Shown piece after piece: positions 8,054 to 17,882 of a stretch of 64,000 nt of DNA. The translations under genes and the position numbers were made by a program. Under the pieces are notes generated by a model. It saw only the letters and a list, made by a program, of their open reading frames with translations. It made no database searches and was not told the DNA's origin. The stretch is from Rubrimonas sp036788415 (GTDB taxonomy: Bacteria > Pseudomonadota > Alphaproteobacteria > Rhodobacterales > Rhodobacteraceae). The stretch spans positions 32,308 through 96,307 of the forward strand of contig NZ_DAIQNN010000004.1 in NCBI RefSeq assembly GCF_036788415.1, read 5' to 3'. How positions within the stretch are numbered: position 1 is the stretch's first letter; each line of letters starts with the position of its first letter.

Positions 8054-9874
8054 ATGCGCGCATCCAGCGCGGGCGCCCCTCCGCGCGCCGAGATCGAGAC
8101 TCGTGTGCTGCGCCGGGTGGCCCCTTATCTGTGGCCGACGGACGACCGCGAGGCGAAGCTGCGGGTGCTTGCGGCGCTGGGATTTCTGGTGCTGGCCAAG
8201 ATCGCGACCGTTGCGACGCCGGCGGTGTTCAAGTTCGCGGTCGACGCGCTCGACGCTTCGGGGGCGGATCGCGAGGCGCTGCTGCTGTCGGTCCCGGTCT
8301 GGCTGGTGCTGGCCTACGGGCTGGCGCGGCTGGCCTCGGTTGGCTTCCAGCAGCTGCGCGACGCGGTCTTCGCCCAGGTCGGCCAGCGCGCGCTGCGGCG
8401 GCTCGCGCTGGAGACGTTCCGGCACATCCACGCGCTGTCGCTGCGGTTTCACCTGACGCGGCGCACTGGCGGGCTCAGCCGGATCATCGAGCGCGGGGTG
8501 AAGGGCGTGGACTTCCTGCTGCGCTTCCTGCTGTTCAGCATCGGGCCGCTGATCCTCGAACTGGCGATGGTTGCGGCGATCTTCCTGTGGGTGTTCGACG
8601 TCCGCTATTTCGCGGCGATCCTCGTCTGCATCGCGCTCTATGTGGCGTTCACCTTCCGGGTCACCGAATGGCGGGTGAAGATCCGCCAGAAGATGAACGC
8701 CGAGGACACCGACGCCAATCAGAAGGCCGTCGACAGCCTGCTGAATTTCGAGACGGTCAAGTACTTCACCGCCGAGTCGCGCGAGGCTGAGCGGTACGAC
8801 CGGGCGATGGCCGGCTACGAGGCGGCGGCGGTCAAGACGGCGACGTCGCTCGCGGCGCTGAACGCGGGTCAGGCGCTGATCATCACGGCGGGGCTTGCGG
8901 CGGTGATGGCGATGGCGGCGCAGGGGGTGATGGCGGGGACGCTGACCATCGGCGATTTCGTCATGGTCAACGCCTACATGATCCAGATCACCTTGCCGCT
9001 GAACTTCCTGGGCACGGTCTATCGCGAGATCCGGCAGGCGCTGGTGGACATGTCCGACATGTTCCGCCTGCTCGACCACCCGGCGGAAGTGGTGGACCGG
9101 CCAGACGCGCGACCCCTGAATGTGGGGGCCGGCGAAGTGCGCTTCGAGCATGTCGACTTCTCCTACGACCCCGACCGCCAGATCCTGCGTGACGTGGACT
9201 TCGTCATTCCGGGCGGGCGGACGCTGGCGGTGGTGGGGCCGTCCGGCGCCGGCAAGTCGACGCTTTCGCGGCTGCTGTTCCGCTTCTACGACGCGACCTC
9301 GGGCGCCGTGCGGATCGACGGTCAGGACGTGCGCGACGTGAGGCAGGAGAGCCTGCGGGCGGCCATCGGGGTGGTGCCGCAGGACACGGTGCTGTTCAAC
9401 GACACCATCGGTTACAACATCGCCTATGGGGCGGAGTCGACGAGCCAGGCGCAGATCGAGGCGGCGGCGAAGGCGGCCAGCATCCACGACTTCGTCGCGC
9501 GGCTGCCGCAGGGCTACGACACCGTCGTCGGCGAGCGCGGGCTGAAGCTGTCGGGCGGCGAGAAGCAGCGCGTCGCCATCGCGCGCACCATCCTGAAGAA
9601 CCCGCCGATCCTGATCCTCGACGAGGCGACCTCGGCGCTCGACACGGCGACCGAGCGGGCGATCCAGGACGAGCTGCGCGCGCTGGCGCGCGACCGCACC
9701 GTGCTGATCGTGGCGCACCGGCTGTCCACGGTCGTGGACGCCGACGAGATCGTCGTGCTCGAGGCCGGCCGGATCGTCGAGCGCGGCGCGCATGCCGAGC
9801 TGCTCGCCCGAGGGGGGCGCTACGCCGCGATGTGGCGGATGCAGGAGACGGAGCGGGAGACGCAGGACGCGTGA
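8054..9874 (+). CDS. ABC exporter of the Atm1/ABCB7 type (permease-ATPase fusion)
   Basis: This 606-residue half-transporter has an N-terminal six-helix membrane domain (about 40-330) and a C-terminal ATPase. The ATPase has Walker A VGPSGAGKST, signature LSGGEKQR and Walker B ILILDEATSALD. The membrane domain carries NFETVKYFTAE and LNAGQALII, which mark the Atm1 subgroup; in mitochondria and alphaproteobacteria these export glutathione-linked sulfur or metal conjugates. The ATG has an AGGAG-like site at about 10 nt. It is convergent with the RND pump gene. Confidence 0.9.
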   Translation: MRASSAGAPPRAEIETRVLRRVAPYLWPTDDREAKLRVLAALGFLVLAKIATVATPAVFKFAVDALDASGADREALLLSVPVWLVLAYGLARLASVGFQQLRDAVFAQVGQRALRRLALETFRHIHALSLRFHLTRRTGGLSRIIERGVKGVDFLLRFLLFSIGPLILELAMVAAIFLWVFDVRYFAAILVCIALYVAFTFRVTEWRVKIRQKMNAEDTDANQKAVDSLLNFETVKYFTAESREAERYDRAMAGYEAAAVKTATSLAALNAGQALIITAGLAAVMAMAAQGVMAGTLTIGDFVMVNAYMIQITLPLNFLGTVYREIRQALVDMSDMFRLLDHPAEVVDRPDARPLNVGAGEVRFEHVDFSYDPDRQILRDVDFVIPGGRTLAVVGPSGAGKSTLSRLLFRFYDATSGAVRIDGQDVRDVRQESLRAAIGVVPQDTVLFNDTIGYNIAYGAESTSQAQIEAAAKAASIHDFVARLPQGYDTVVGERGLKLSGGEKQRVAIARTILKNPPILILDEATSALDTATERAIQDELRALARDRTVLIVAHRLSTVVDADEIVVLEAGRIVERGAHAELLARGGRYAAMWRMQETERETQDA

Positions 9875-9886
9875 GGCCGCGGCCTC
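9873..9886. terminator. Palindrome between convergent genes (possible bidirectional terminator)
   Basis: GAGGCCGCGGCCTC is a perfect 14-nt palindrome starting at the stop codon of the Atm1-type gene and lying just before the stop of the convergent RND gene. Flanking bases extend the pairing with one mismatch. There is no T-run, so an intrinsic terminator is only a possibility. Confidence 0.3.
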
Positions 9887-9899
9887 GCGCGTCGGGCGC

Positions 9900-12800
9900 T
9901 CACTCCGCCGCGTCGGCGTAGGCGCGCGGCGGCAGGACGCGCGGCGGAGCCGGCGGCTCCTCGACGTCCCAAAGGATGTCGGGGGGCGCGGTGCGGCGGG
10001 CCCAGCGGCGCAGCGCGCGCTCGGCCCGCGAGGGCCCGAGGCCGGCGCCGGCCCCGAGCGCCGCCACGCCGCGCCAGAACCAGACGCGCGCCGCGAGCGC
10101 GGCGGGCGTGACGACCAGCGTCAGCACGGTCGCGGAGCCCAGTCCGAAAACCACGGCGGTGGCGAGTTGCGCCCACCATAGCGCCGCCGGCGCTCCGACG
10201 GTCATCACGTCGGAGCGGAACGCGGCCCATCCCGCGACCGTGAACAAACCGCCACCCAGAAGGTCGCGCAGTCCCGCGCCCAGCGCAGTGAGGTCGATGC
10301 TCGCCGTGAACATCATCGGCGCGAGGCCGGCCATGGTCGTGATGGTCGTCAGCAGAACCGGGCGGATGCGCTGCTCGCCGGTGCGAAGGATCGCCTCGAG
10401 CGGCGGCATGGTGCGCGAGAACTCGCGATAGGTGTCGATCAGAACGATGTTGTTGTTGACCACGATGCCCGCCAGCGCGACGACGCCCGTGCCGGTCATG
10501 ATGATCGAGAAAGTCTGATCCATGACCATCATCCCGATCATCACCCCGGTGAAGGACATCACCACCGCGCTCAGGACCAGAACCGAGTTGTAGAGGCTGT
10601 TGAACTGCGCCAGAAGAATCGCGAACATCAGCCCCAGCGCCGCCGCGAAGGCTTTCATCAGAAAGGCTTGGCTTTCGGCCTGTTCCTCCTGATCGCCCTG
10701 GAACGTCGTTATCACGCCGGGGATCGGGTCGGCGGCGAGCATCGACGAGATGGCGGCGATGCGCTCGTTCACGTTGACGCCGGGCGCCACGTCGGCCTTG
10801 ACCAGCAGGAAGCGCCGCCCGTCGAGGCGGGTGATTTCGGCCAGCGCCGGGGCGGGGACGATCTCGATGAAATTGCCGAGCGGCATCAGCCCCTTCTCGG
10901 TGCGCAGGTTCAGCCCGCGCAAGGTCGAGAGCAGGCGCTGGTCGGCGGGGAAGCGGACGCGGATGTCGATCTCCTCGTCGCTGTCGTCGGGGCGGATGGT
11001 GTCGAGCAGCGCGCCGCGCGTCACCAACTGGACGATGGCGCCGATGGTCTCGATGTCGGCGCCGTCGCGCCCGGCGGCCTCGCGGTCGACGCGGACTTCC
11101 CAGTCGATGCCGGGCAGAGGCAGCGTGTCGTCGACGTCGACGAGCCCCTCGACGCCGCGCAGGCGGGCGCCGATCTCGGCCGTGGCGCTCAGAAGGCGCT
11201 CCCAGTCCTCGGCTTCGACGCGGATCTGGATCGGCTTGCCCTGCTCGGGCCCGTCCGCCTGTTCGGCGATCTCGACAAAGACGCCGGGCACGAGCGCGCC
11301 GACGCGGCCTATCTCGGCGAGGATGTCGTCGCCGGGCGGGCGGGTTCCCCAGGGCGCCAGTTCGATTTGAATCTGGCCGATGGCATCCTTGGGGCCGCTG
11401 TCGCCCATCTTCTCGAGCCCGCCCGAACCGGCGAAGGCGAAGGCGGCCTCGACGCCCTCGACGCTGAGAATGCGGCTTTCGACGGCGCGCACGAGCCGAT
11501 CCTTCTCGGCGAGTGCGAGATTGCCGCGGGCGCGCACATGGACGATGGCGCGCTCGGGCTCGGTGTCCACGAAGAACTCCACGCCGCGGCCATGTTCGGA
11601 GTAGATCGCGAACACGCCGATCATGGCGGCGACCGCGCCGGCGATGCCGAGGAACGGGCCGACGGGGTTGGTCACGACGAGCGACAGGACGCGTCCGAAC
11701 AGGGTGCGCCCCGGCGCAGGCGCGAGGGGGCGCGGGCGGGACGCGCTGCGCAGGCCGACGACGCCGCCGAGCCCGCGCGCGCCGCGCCCGAGCGCCGCCG
11801 ACACGCGGGCGACGCCGCCGCCGATGACCGGCAGATAGATCAGCGCCACGATCAGAGAGGCGGAGAGCACGAAGATCAGCGTGATCGGCAGATGGCCCAT
11901 GAACTGCCCCGGCACGCCCGGCCAGAACAGCATCGGCAGGAAGGCCGACAGGGTGGTCGCCGTCGAGCTGACGATGGGCCAGAACATGCGCCGCGCGGCC
12001 TCGGCGTAGGCTTCGTCGGGCTCGGCGCCTTCTGAGAGGCGGCGGTCGGCGTATTCTGCGACGACGATGCCGCCGTCCACCAGCATCCCGACCGCGAGGA
12101 TCAGGCCGAACATGACCATATTGTTGACGGTCATGCCGAACGCCCCGAGCAGGGCGAAGGCGAGCAGGAACGACAGCGGGATCGACAGGCCCACCAGCAG
12201 CGCCGAGCGCGCGCCGAGCGTGAGAACCACGACCGCGATCACCAGCGTCACCGCCAGCATCACCGAGCCCTCAAGTTGGCGCACCATGTCCTTGACCTGG
12301 CGGGACTCGTCCATCGAGTAGGCAACCGACACCGCGGCCTGCAGCGCGGACGGCCAGGCCGCGACCGACCGCTCGACGGTCGCCTTCACCAAATCGACCG
12401 TGTCGATCAGGTTCTCGCCGGTCCGCTTCTTGACCTGCAGCGCGACGGTCGGCGCGCCGTTGAAGCGGGCGGTCCCTTCGGCGTCGTCGAAGGTGCGGCG
12501 GATCGTGGCGATGTCGCCGATGGTCACGATCCGGTCGCCGTTCACCCGCACGGGGGTCTGGAGGATCTCCTGCGGCGACTGGAAGTTGCCGGGGAGCTTC
12601 ACTGCGAAGCGGCCGCTCTCGCTCTGCATCGCGCCGGCGGCCACGAGGCGATTGTTGCGCGAGACGATGGCGAGCAGCTCCGAGGCGGTCACGTCATAGG
12701 CTTCGAGCAGCAGCGGATCGACGAGGACTTCGACAAGCTCCTCGCGCTCGCCGGCGAGGCCGGCCTCGAGCACGGGCTTTAGCGCCTCGATCTCGCGCTG

Positions 12801-13280
12801 GAGGTCCTTGGCGAGCCGCTGCATCGCGCGCTGCGGCGCGTCGCCCGAGAGCGAGACGATCAGGATCGGCAGCGCGGAGAGATTGACCTCCTTGATCGTC
12901 GGCTCGAGCGCGTCGTCTGGCATCTCGGCCTTGGCTTCGTCGATCAGGGCGCGAACGTCGGCGAGCGTCTTGGTCTTGTCCCAGTCGAAATCGAATTCGA
13001 GAAGAAGGCTGGCGTGCCCCTCCGAGGCGATGCCCGTCATCTTCTTGAGGCCCTCGATCCCCTGGACCTTGGCCTCCATCGGCTTGACGAGTAGGCGCTC
13101 CGCGTCGGTCGCGGAGACGCCGGGCAGCCCGACCGAGACGTAGAGCACGGGGATGTCGATGTTGGGGCTGCCCTCCTTGGGCAGGCCTACATAGGCGACG
13201 AGCCCCGCGACCACTGAGAAGATCGCGAGCGCGGCGATCATCCGCGCCCGGTCGACCACCCATGAAATCAGTCCGGTCAT
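9900..13280 (-). CDS. RND-family efflux transporter permease
   Basis: A 1126-residue inner-membrane proton-driven pump of the AcrB/RND family. The first transmembrane segment is at about residues 12-30. There is a large periplasmic loop, helices 2-6 around 330-470, a second periplasmic loop, and helices 8-12 around 865-1040. NNNIVLIDTYREF and the GGIVVAEYADRR region are the usual helix 4 and 10 motifs. It overlaps its adaptor gene by 4 nt (ATGA), so pump and adaptor are co-translated. No outer-membrane channel gene is in the window. The substrate cannot be told from sequence. Confidence 0.95.
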   Translation of the reverse strand: MTGLISWVVDRARMIAALAIFSVVAGLVAYVGLPKEGSPNIDIPVLYVSVGLPGVSATDAERLLVKPMEAKVQGIEGLKKMTGIASEGHASLLLEFDFDWDKTKTLADVRALIDEAKAEMPDDALEPTIKEVNLSALPILIVSLSGDAPQRAMQRLAKDLQREIEALKPVLEAGLAGEREELVEVLVDPLLLEAYDVTASELLAIVSRNNRLVAAGAMQSESGRFAVKLPGNFQSPQEILQTPVRVNGDRIVTIGDIATIRRTFDDAEGTARFNGAPTVALQVKKRTGENLIDTVDLVKATVERSVAAWPSALQAAVSVAYSMDESRQVKDMVRQLEGSVMLAVTLVIAVVVLTLGARSALLVGLSIPLSFLLAFALLGAFGMTVNNMVMFGLILAVGMLVDGGIVVAEYADRRLSEGAEPDEAYAEAARRMFWPIVSSTATTLSAFLPMLFWPGVPGQFMGHLPITLIFVLSASLIVALIYLPVIGGGVARVSAALGRGARGLGGVVGLRSASRPRPLAPAPGRTLFGRVLSLVVTNPVGPFLGIAGAVAAMIGVFAIYSEHGRGVEFFVDTEPERAIVHVRARGNLALAEKDRLVRAVESRILSVEGVEAAFAFAGSGGLEKMGDSGPKDAIGQIQIELAPWGTRPPGDDILAEIGRVGALVPGVFVEIAEQADGPEQGKPIQIRVEAEDWERLLSATAEIGARLRGVEGLVDVDDTLPLPGIDWEVRVDREAAGRDGADIETIGAIVQLVTRGALLDTIRPDDSDEEIDIRVRFPADQRLLSTLRGLNLRTEKGLMPLGNFIEIVPAPALAEITRLDGRRFLLVKADVAPGVNVNERIAAISSMLAADPIPGVITTFQGDQEEQAESQAFLMKAFAAALGLMFAILLAQFNSLYNSVLVLSAVVMSFTGVMIGMMVMDQTFSIIMTGTGVVALAGIVVNNNIVLIDTYREFSRTMPPLEAILRTGEQRIRPVLLTTITTMAGLAPMMFTASIDLTALGAGLRDLLGGGLFTVAGWAAFRSDVMTVGAPAALWWAQLATAVVFGLGSATVLTLVVTPAALAARVWFWRGVAALGAGAGLGPSRAERALRRWARRTAPPDILWDVEEPPAPPRVLPPRAYADAAE

Positions 13281-14362
13281 GGAAGCTCCCGCCGCAGCGC
13301 TTCGACCGCGTCCTCAGCGACGTAGCTCGGCGCCACCGGCGCGCCATCGTCCACGAATTCCTGACCGACGACAATGATCGCGGCGTCGCGCGGCAGCCCG
13401 GCGAGCCAGACGCCGTCCGGGACGTCTGCTAGGATCTCGACAGGGGCGAAGCGCGCGCGGTCCTCGACGGCCAGCCGCACGCCGAGCCGGCCCGCATCGT
13501 CGAGTGTCAACGCCGATTGCGGCGCGAAATGCGCCGCGCGCGGCGGCAGGGCGACCGTGATTTCGGCGGTCATGCCGTCGCGGATCGCGAGGTCGGGATT
13601 GGGGGCGGCGATCTCGACGCGAAAGGTGCGGGTCTGTTCGTCGGCGGAGCGGGCTACGAAGCGGATGTCGCCTTCGATGCGCCTCCCGGTGACGAGCCGC
13701 GCCTGCGCCGGAGCGCCGACGGTCAGCCGGTCCACGTCGCGTTCAGCGGCGTAGCCCACGACCGCGATCGGGTCGAGCGCGAGCAGCGTGGCGCAGAGCG
13801 AGCCGGGCTGGAGCAGGCCGCCGGTTTCTGCGGTGTCGGTCTCGAGCACGCCGTCGAAGGGCGCGACGATGGCGAGGCGATCGAGGTCGATCCGGGCGCG
13901 GAGCAGGCGGGCGCGCGCCGCCTCGAGCTGCGCCTCGCGGGTCAGCGCCTCGGTCTCGGCGGTGAAGCCGCGCTCGGACAGCCGGCGCGAGGCGGCGACT
14001 TCGGCTTCCGCCTGGCGCAGCTCGGCCTCGGCCTCGGCGAGCGCCGCGGGCCGCTCTCCGGGGTCGAGCCGGCACAGCACGTCGCCGGCCTTCACTTGCG
14101 CGCCCTTGCGGATCGGCGTGGAGATGACGAGGCCCGAGAGTTCGGCGCGCAGCTCGACGCGGCGGTCGGCTTCGGTGCGCCCGCGGATGGCGACCACCTC
14201 CGCATAGGGCTGCGCGGCGCTGCGCAGCGCAACGACGCGGGTCGCGCCCCCGAGGTCCTGCGCGACTGCGGGCGGCGCGAGCAGGCAGAGCAGGGCGAGC
14301 GCTGCGCGCAGCGGCGCGGAGGGCGCGCGCGGTGGGGAGGGCATTTGAGTCCGGTCCGTCAT
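13277..14362 (-). CDS. RND efflux periplasmic adaptor (membrane fusion protein)
   Basis: About 361 residues of the HlyD/AcrA adaptor family. A signal-peptide-like hydrophobic stretch (PLRAALALLCLLAPPAVA) ends near residue 35. It is followed by a barrel-sandwich (GLVISTPIRKGAQVKAGDVL), a helical hairpin rich in Ala/Glu (LAEAEAELRQAEAEVAASRR), and the returning lipoyl-like half (APFDGVLETDTAETGG). It links the pump encoded immediately downstream to an outer-membrane channel. Candidate starts are 14386, 14362 and 14344; none has a strong ribosome-binding site. I prefer 14362, but the exact start is uncertain. Confidence 0.9.
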   Translation of the reverse strand: MTDRTQMPSPPRAPSAPLRAALALLCLLAPPAVAQDLGGATRVVALRSAAQPYAEVVAIRGRTEADRRVELRAELSGLVISTPIRKGAQVKAGDVLCRLDPGERPAALAEAEAELRQAEAEVAASRRLSERGFTAETEALTREAQLEAARARLLRARIDLDRLAIVAPFDGVLETDTAETGGLLQPGSLCATLLALDPIAVVGYAAERDVDRLTVGAPAQARLVTGRRIEGDIRFVARSADEQTRTFRVEIAAPNPDLAIRDGMTAEITVALPPRAAHFAPQSALTLDDAGRLGVRLAVEDRARFAPVEILADVPDGVWLAGLPRDAAIIVVGQEFVDDGAPVAPSYVAEDAVEALRRELP

Positions 14363-14434
14363 GTTGCGGTGCACATCTCGAAACATATAGCCGGCGGCGT
14401 CGGATTTCCATGGGCCGCCCGAGATCCGGGGGTC

Positions 14435-14463
14435 TTGGCGACGCGCATCGCCGCTTGTAGGGT
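14435..14463 (+). promoter_or_regulatory. Possible promoter for the yfgM-like/bamB/der run
   Basis: TTGGCG (14435-14440) and TAGGGT (14458-14463) are separated by 17 nt, 27 nt before the translation start. Each matches the sigma-70 consensus at only three of six positions, which is common for housekeeping genes in high-GC alphaproteobacteria. Confidence 0.3.
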
Positions 14464-14490
14464 CGCCCGCGAACGCAGGAGGTCCAGTCT

Positions 14491-15141
14491 TTGAGCGATG
14501 CCGACAGTTTCATCCATGAGGTGACCGAAGAGGTTCGCCGCGACCGGATGTTCCGCCTGTGGAAGCGCTATGGGCCGTTCGCGATCGGCGCCGTCGTTGC
14601 GGCGGTGGCGGCGACGGCGGCGCTGCAATGGCTCGATCATCGGGACGAGGAAGCGGCGCGGCGCGCAGGCGCTGCGCTCATCGCGGCGGCGCGCTCCCCG
14701 GACGCGACGCAGCGTGCGGAGGCTTACGCGGCGGCTGTCGACGCCTTGCCGGCGGGGCCTGCGCTGGCGGCGGAGTTCGGCGCGGCGGCGGCGCTCGCGG
14801 AGTCGGGCGCTTTCGCCGAGGCGGCGGCGCGCTATGCGGCGATCGCGGAGGCCCCGGCGGCGCCCCTGCCGCTCGCGCAATTCGCAGCCTTTCGCGCTGC
14901 AGTGCTGAACGCGGAGGCGCTTGGGCCGGAAGCGACCGCCGCCGCGCTGACGCCGCTGACCGGGCCCGACTCCGCGTTCCGCCTGTTGGCGCTCGAGGCG
15001 CGGGGGGCGGCGCTGCTGGCGGTGGGCGACCATGCCGGCGCGCGGGCCGATTTCGACGCGGTCGCGGCCGATCCGGCGGCGACCGAAGCGATGCGCGAGC
15101 GGGTGCGCGCGCTGTGGGGCCTGCTCGGAGGCGTCCAATGA
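14491..15141 (+). CDS. YfgM-like tetratricopeptide-type membrane protein
   Basis: A 216-residue protein with a cytoplasmic N-terminus (SDADSFIHEVTEEVRRDRMF), one membrane helix (about residues 28-48) and a long Ala-rich helical C-terminal part of TPR-like repeats in the periplasm. This is the layout of YfgM, the SecYEG/PpiD-associated protein, whose gene also precedes bamB and der in E. coli. The start is TTG at 14491, supported by AGGAGG at 14477-14482, 8 nt upstream. It overlaps bamB by 4 nt. Confidence 0.8.
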   Translation: MSDADSFIHEVTEEVRRDRMFRLWKRYGPFAIGAVVAAVAATAALQWLDHRDEEAARRAGAALIAAARSPDATQRAEAYAAAVDALPAGPALAAEFGAAAALAESGAFAEAAARYAAIAEAPAAPLPLAQFAAFRAAVLNAEALGPEATAAALTPLTGPDSAFRLLALEARGAALLAVGDHAGARADFDAVAADPAATEAMRERVRALWGLLGGVQ

Positions 15142-16487
15142 GCGCGCTGGCGACGACGAAGCGGGCGCGTCCGACGCGTCGGGCGCGGGCGGCTCTGCTC
15201 GCGGCGGCGCTCGCGCTGGGGGGGTGCTCCGGGTTCTCCGACGAGGATCCGCCGCTGCCCGGCGCGCGCGTTCCGGTGCGGGCGGCGCCCGATCCGCGCA
15301 TCGCCTCGCCCGAGCTCGCGGCGGCGGTCTCCGCCATCGCGCCGCCCGCGCTCAATGCGGACTGGCCGCAACCCAACGCCACGCCCGACCGCGCGCCGGG
15401 GCATCTCGCCGGGCCGACGCGTCCGACGCAGCTCTGGCGCGTCTCGGCGGTGTCGGGCGCGCGGGGCGACGCGCGGATCACCGCCGCGCCGATCGTCTCG
15501 GGCGGGCGCGTCTTCGCGCTGGGCGCTTCGGCGGACGTCTCGGCTCATGACGCTGCGAGCGGGGCGCGCATCTGGCGCGCGGAGATCGCGCCAGAGGGCC
15601 AGAACGCCTCGGACGGCTTCGGCGGCGGGCTCGCGGAGATCGACGGGCGCGTGATCGCGACGACCGGATTCGGCGAGGTGATCGCCCTCTCGGCGGCGAC
15701 CGGAGAGGTCCTCTGGCGGCGCAACCTCGGCGCGCCGATGCGCGCTGCGCCGGCGGTGGATGGCGGGCTCGTGGTCGCGGCGACGCGCGACAACACGGCG
15801 TTCGGCCTCGACGCCGCGACCGGCGATCTGCGGTGGCGGGTTTCCGGGGCGACCGGGGGGGCGGGCTTTCTCGGCGGCGCGAGCCCCGCGATCAGCGGAC
15901 CGGTGGCCGTGCTGCCCTTCGCATCGGGCGAGCTGATCGCGGTGCGGGCGGTGGACGGGCGTCGGCTGTGGTCGGACGCGCTGCGCGGCGGGCGGCGGGG
16001 CTCGGCGATGACCGAGATCGCGGACGTCTCGGGCGATCCGGTGATGGCGGGCGTCGCGGTCTTCGCGAGCAATCAGGCCGGCCTCATGCTCGCCATCGAC
16101 GGGCGCAGCGGGGCGCGCGGCTGGACGCGCGACATCGGCTCGACCTCGCCGGTCTGGGTGGCGGGCGCCACGCTCTTCGCGATGAGCGTCGACGCGCGGC
16201 TTTTCCGGCTCGCGGCCTCGACCGGCGAGACGCTCTGGGCGACCGATCTGCCGAAATGGGGCGACCCGGAGGACCGGGAGGACCTGATCAGCTATGGGGG
16301 GCCGATGCTGGCCGGCGGCGCAGTGCATGTCACGTCGAGCGACGGGCGGTTGCTCTCCTTCGATCCGCAGACCGGAGCGCAGCTCTCGGAAGCGCCGCTG
16401 CCGGGCGGGGCGACGCTAGGGCCGGTCGTCGCCGGCGGCGTTCTCTACGTCCTGAGCGACGCCGGGGACCTGTTCGCGTTCCGCTGA
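15138..16487 (+). CDS. bamB: Outer-membrane protein assembly factor BamB (lipoprotein)
   Basis: A 449-residue PQQ-like beta-propeller lipoprotein of the BAM complex, which folds outer-membrane proteins. The signal peptide ends in lipobox LGGC, with the lipidated Cys at residue 30. Repeated blade motifs such as AATGEVLWRRN, AATGDLRWRV, AVDGRRLWSD and ASTGETLWAT run through the body. The ATG at 15138 overlaps the upstream TGA (ATGA). The frame stays open far upstream of 15138, but the lipoprotein signal fixes the start. Confidence 0.93.
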   Translation: MSALATTKRARPTRRARAALLAAALALGGCSGFSDEDPPLPGARVPVRAAPDPRIASPELAAAVSAIAPPALNADWPQPNATPDRAPGHLAGPTRPTQLWRVSAVSGARGDARITAAPIVSGGRVFALGASADVSAHDAASGARIWRAEIAPEGQNASDGFGGGLAEIDGRVIATTGFGEVIALSAATGEVLWRRNLGAPMRAAPAVDGGLVVAATRDNTAFGLDAATGDLRWRVSGATGGAGFLGGASPAISGPVAVLPFASGELIAVRAVDGRRLWSDALRGGRRGSAMTEIADVSGDPVMAGVAVFASNQAGLMLAIDGRSGARGWTRDIGSTSPVWVAGATLFAMSVDARLFRLAASTGETLWATDLPKWGDPEDREDLISYGGPMLAGGAVHVTSSDGRLLSFDPQTGAQLSEAPLPGGATLGPVVAGGVLYVLSDAGDLFAFR

Positions 16488-16535
16488 GCGCGCGCCAACT
16501 GGACGCCGCGCCGGCGATCGCGTATCGCCCGGCGC

Positions 16536-17882
16536 ATGTCGCTGAAACTCGCCATCGTCGGCCGGCCCAATGTCGGCAAGTCCACCCTGTTCAACCGGCT
16601 CGTCGGCAAGCGCATCGCGCTGGTGGACGACCAGCCGGGCGTGACGCGCGACTTGCGCGAGGGCGATGCGCGGCTCGGCGACCTGCGCTTCACCGCCATC
16701 GACACCGCGGGGCTGGAGGAGGCCGAGGAAGGCTCGCTTCAGGGCCGCATGCGCAAGCTGACCGACCGGGCGGTGGCGCAGGCCGACATCTGCCTGTTCG
16801 TGATCGACGCGCGCGCGGGCGTGACGCCGCAGGATCAGGTCTTCGCCGATCTGCTGCGCCGCAGCGGCGCGACCGTGCTGCTCGGCGCCAACAAGGCCGA
16901 AGGGCGGCAGGGCATCGCCGGCGCGATGGAGGCGTTCTCGCTGGGGCTCGGCGAGCCGATCCCGTTCTCGGCGGAGCATGGCGAGGGGATGGAGGCGCTT
17001 TATGCGGCGCTGCAGCCTTTCGTCGACGCTCATGGCGCGGATGCTGAGGACGAAGCCGAGCCCGACGCCCCGCGACCCATCCAGATCGCGGTGATGGGGC
17101 GGCCCAACGCCGGCAAATCGACGCTGGTCAACGCCATTCTCGGCGAGGAGCGTCTGCTGACCGGCCCGGAGGCGGGGATCACCCGCGACAGCATCGGGCT
17201 GGAGGTGGAGTGGGGCGGGCGGGTCTTCCGCATCTTCGACACGGCGGGGATGCGCAAGAGGGCGCGGGTGCAGGAGAAGCTCGAAAAACTCTCCGTGGGC
17301 GACGCGCTCAGGGCGATCCGCTACGCGGAAGTGGTGGTCGTGCTGCTGGAGGTCGGCTCGACCTTCGAGACGCAGGATCTGCGGCTCGCCGATTTGGCGG
17401 AGCGCGAAGGGCGGGCGGTGGTGGTCGCCGTCAACAAATGGGATCTCGAGGCCGAAAAGGCTCAGCGCCTCAAGCAGTTGCGCGAGGAGCTCGACCGGCT
17501 GCTGCCGCAGCTCAAGGGCGCGCCGCTGGTGACGGTCTCGGCGCTGACCGGGCAGGGGCTCGACCGGCTCCGCGAGGCCGTGATCCGGGCGCACGCGGCG
17601 TGGAACGTGCGGATCCCCACGGCGAAGCTCAATCGCTGGCTCGCCGCGAAGCTCGAGGAGCACGCGCCGCCTGCGCCGTCGGGGCGGCGGATCAAGCTGC
17701 GCTACATGACGCAGGTGAAGGCGCGGCCGCCGAGCTTCGTGGCGTTCTGCTCGCGCCCCGAGGACCTGCCGGAAAGCTATACGCGTTTTCTGGTCAACGG
17801 GTTGCGGCGCGACTTCAAGCTCGAAGGCGCGCCGATCCGCTTCAGCTACCGCAAGTCGGACAATCCTTACGCCGACAAGTGA
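16536..17882 (+). CDS. der: Ribosome biogenesis GTPase Der (EngA)
   Basis: A 448-residue essential GTPase with two tandem G domains and a C-terminal KH-like domain, acting in 50S subunit assembly. The first G1 motif is GRPNVGKST (about residue 8) with DTAGLEEA as G3. The second is GRPNAGKST (about 189) with DTAGMRKRARV as G3 and NKWDLE as G4. In the first G domain G4 appears as ANKAEG, a Glu where Asp is usual; this form is common in alphaproteobacterial Der. It follows bamB by 48 nt and overlaps the convergent SDR gene by 16 nt. Confidence 0.97.
   Translation: MSLKLAIVGRPNVGKSTLFNRLVGKRIALVDDQPGVTRDLREGDARLGDLRFTAIDTAGLEEAEEGSLQGRMRKLTDRAVAQADICLFVIDARAGVTPQDQVFADLLRRSGATVLLGANKAEGRQGIAGAMEAFSLGLGEPIPFSAEHGEGMEALYAALQPFVDAHGADAEDEAEPDAPRPIQIAVMGRPNAGKSTLVNAILGEERLLTGPEAGITRDSIGLEVEWGGRVFRIFDTAGMRKRARVQEKLEKLSVGDALRAIRYAEVVVVLLEVGSTFETQDLRLADLAEREGRAVVVAVNKWDLEAEKAQRLKQLREELDRLLPQLKGAPLVTVSALTGQGLDRLREAVIRAHAAWNVRIPTAKLNRWLAAKLEEHAPPAPSGRRIKLRYMTQVKARPPSFVAFCSRPEDLPESYTRFLVNGLRRDFKLEGAPIRFSYRKSDNPYADK

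Noticed and set aside
7595..9793. A 732-codon minus-strand open frame opposite the Atm1-type transporter
   Set aside because: Arg/His/Asp-rich low-complexity product. The plus-strand gene has all ABC motifs.
10668..12035. A 455-codon plus-strand open frame inside the RND pump gene
   Set aside because: Antisense to conserved RND coding sequence; no family features.
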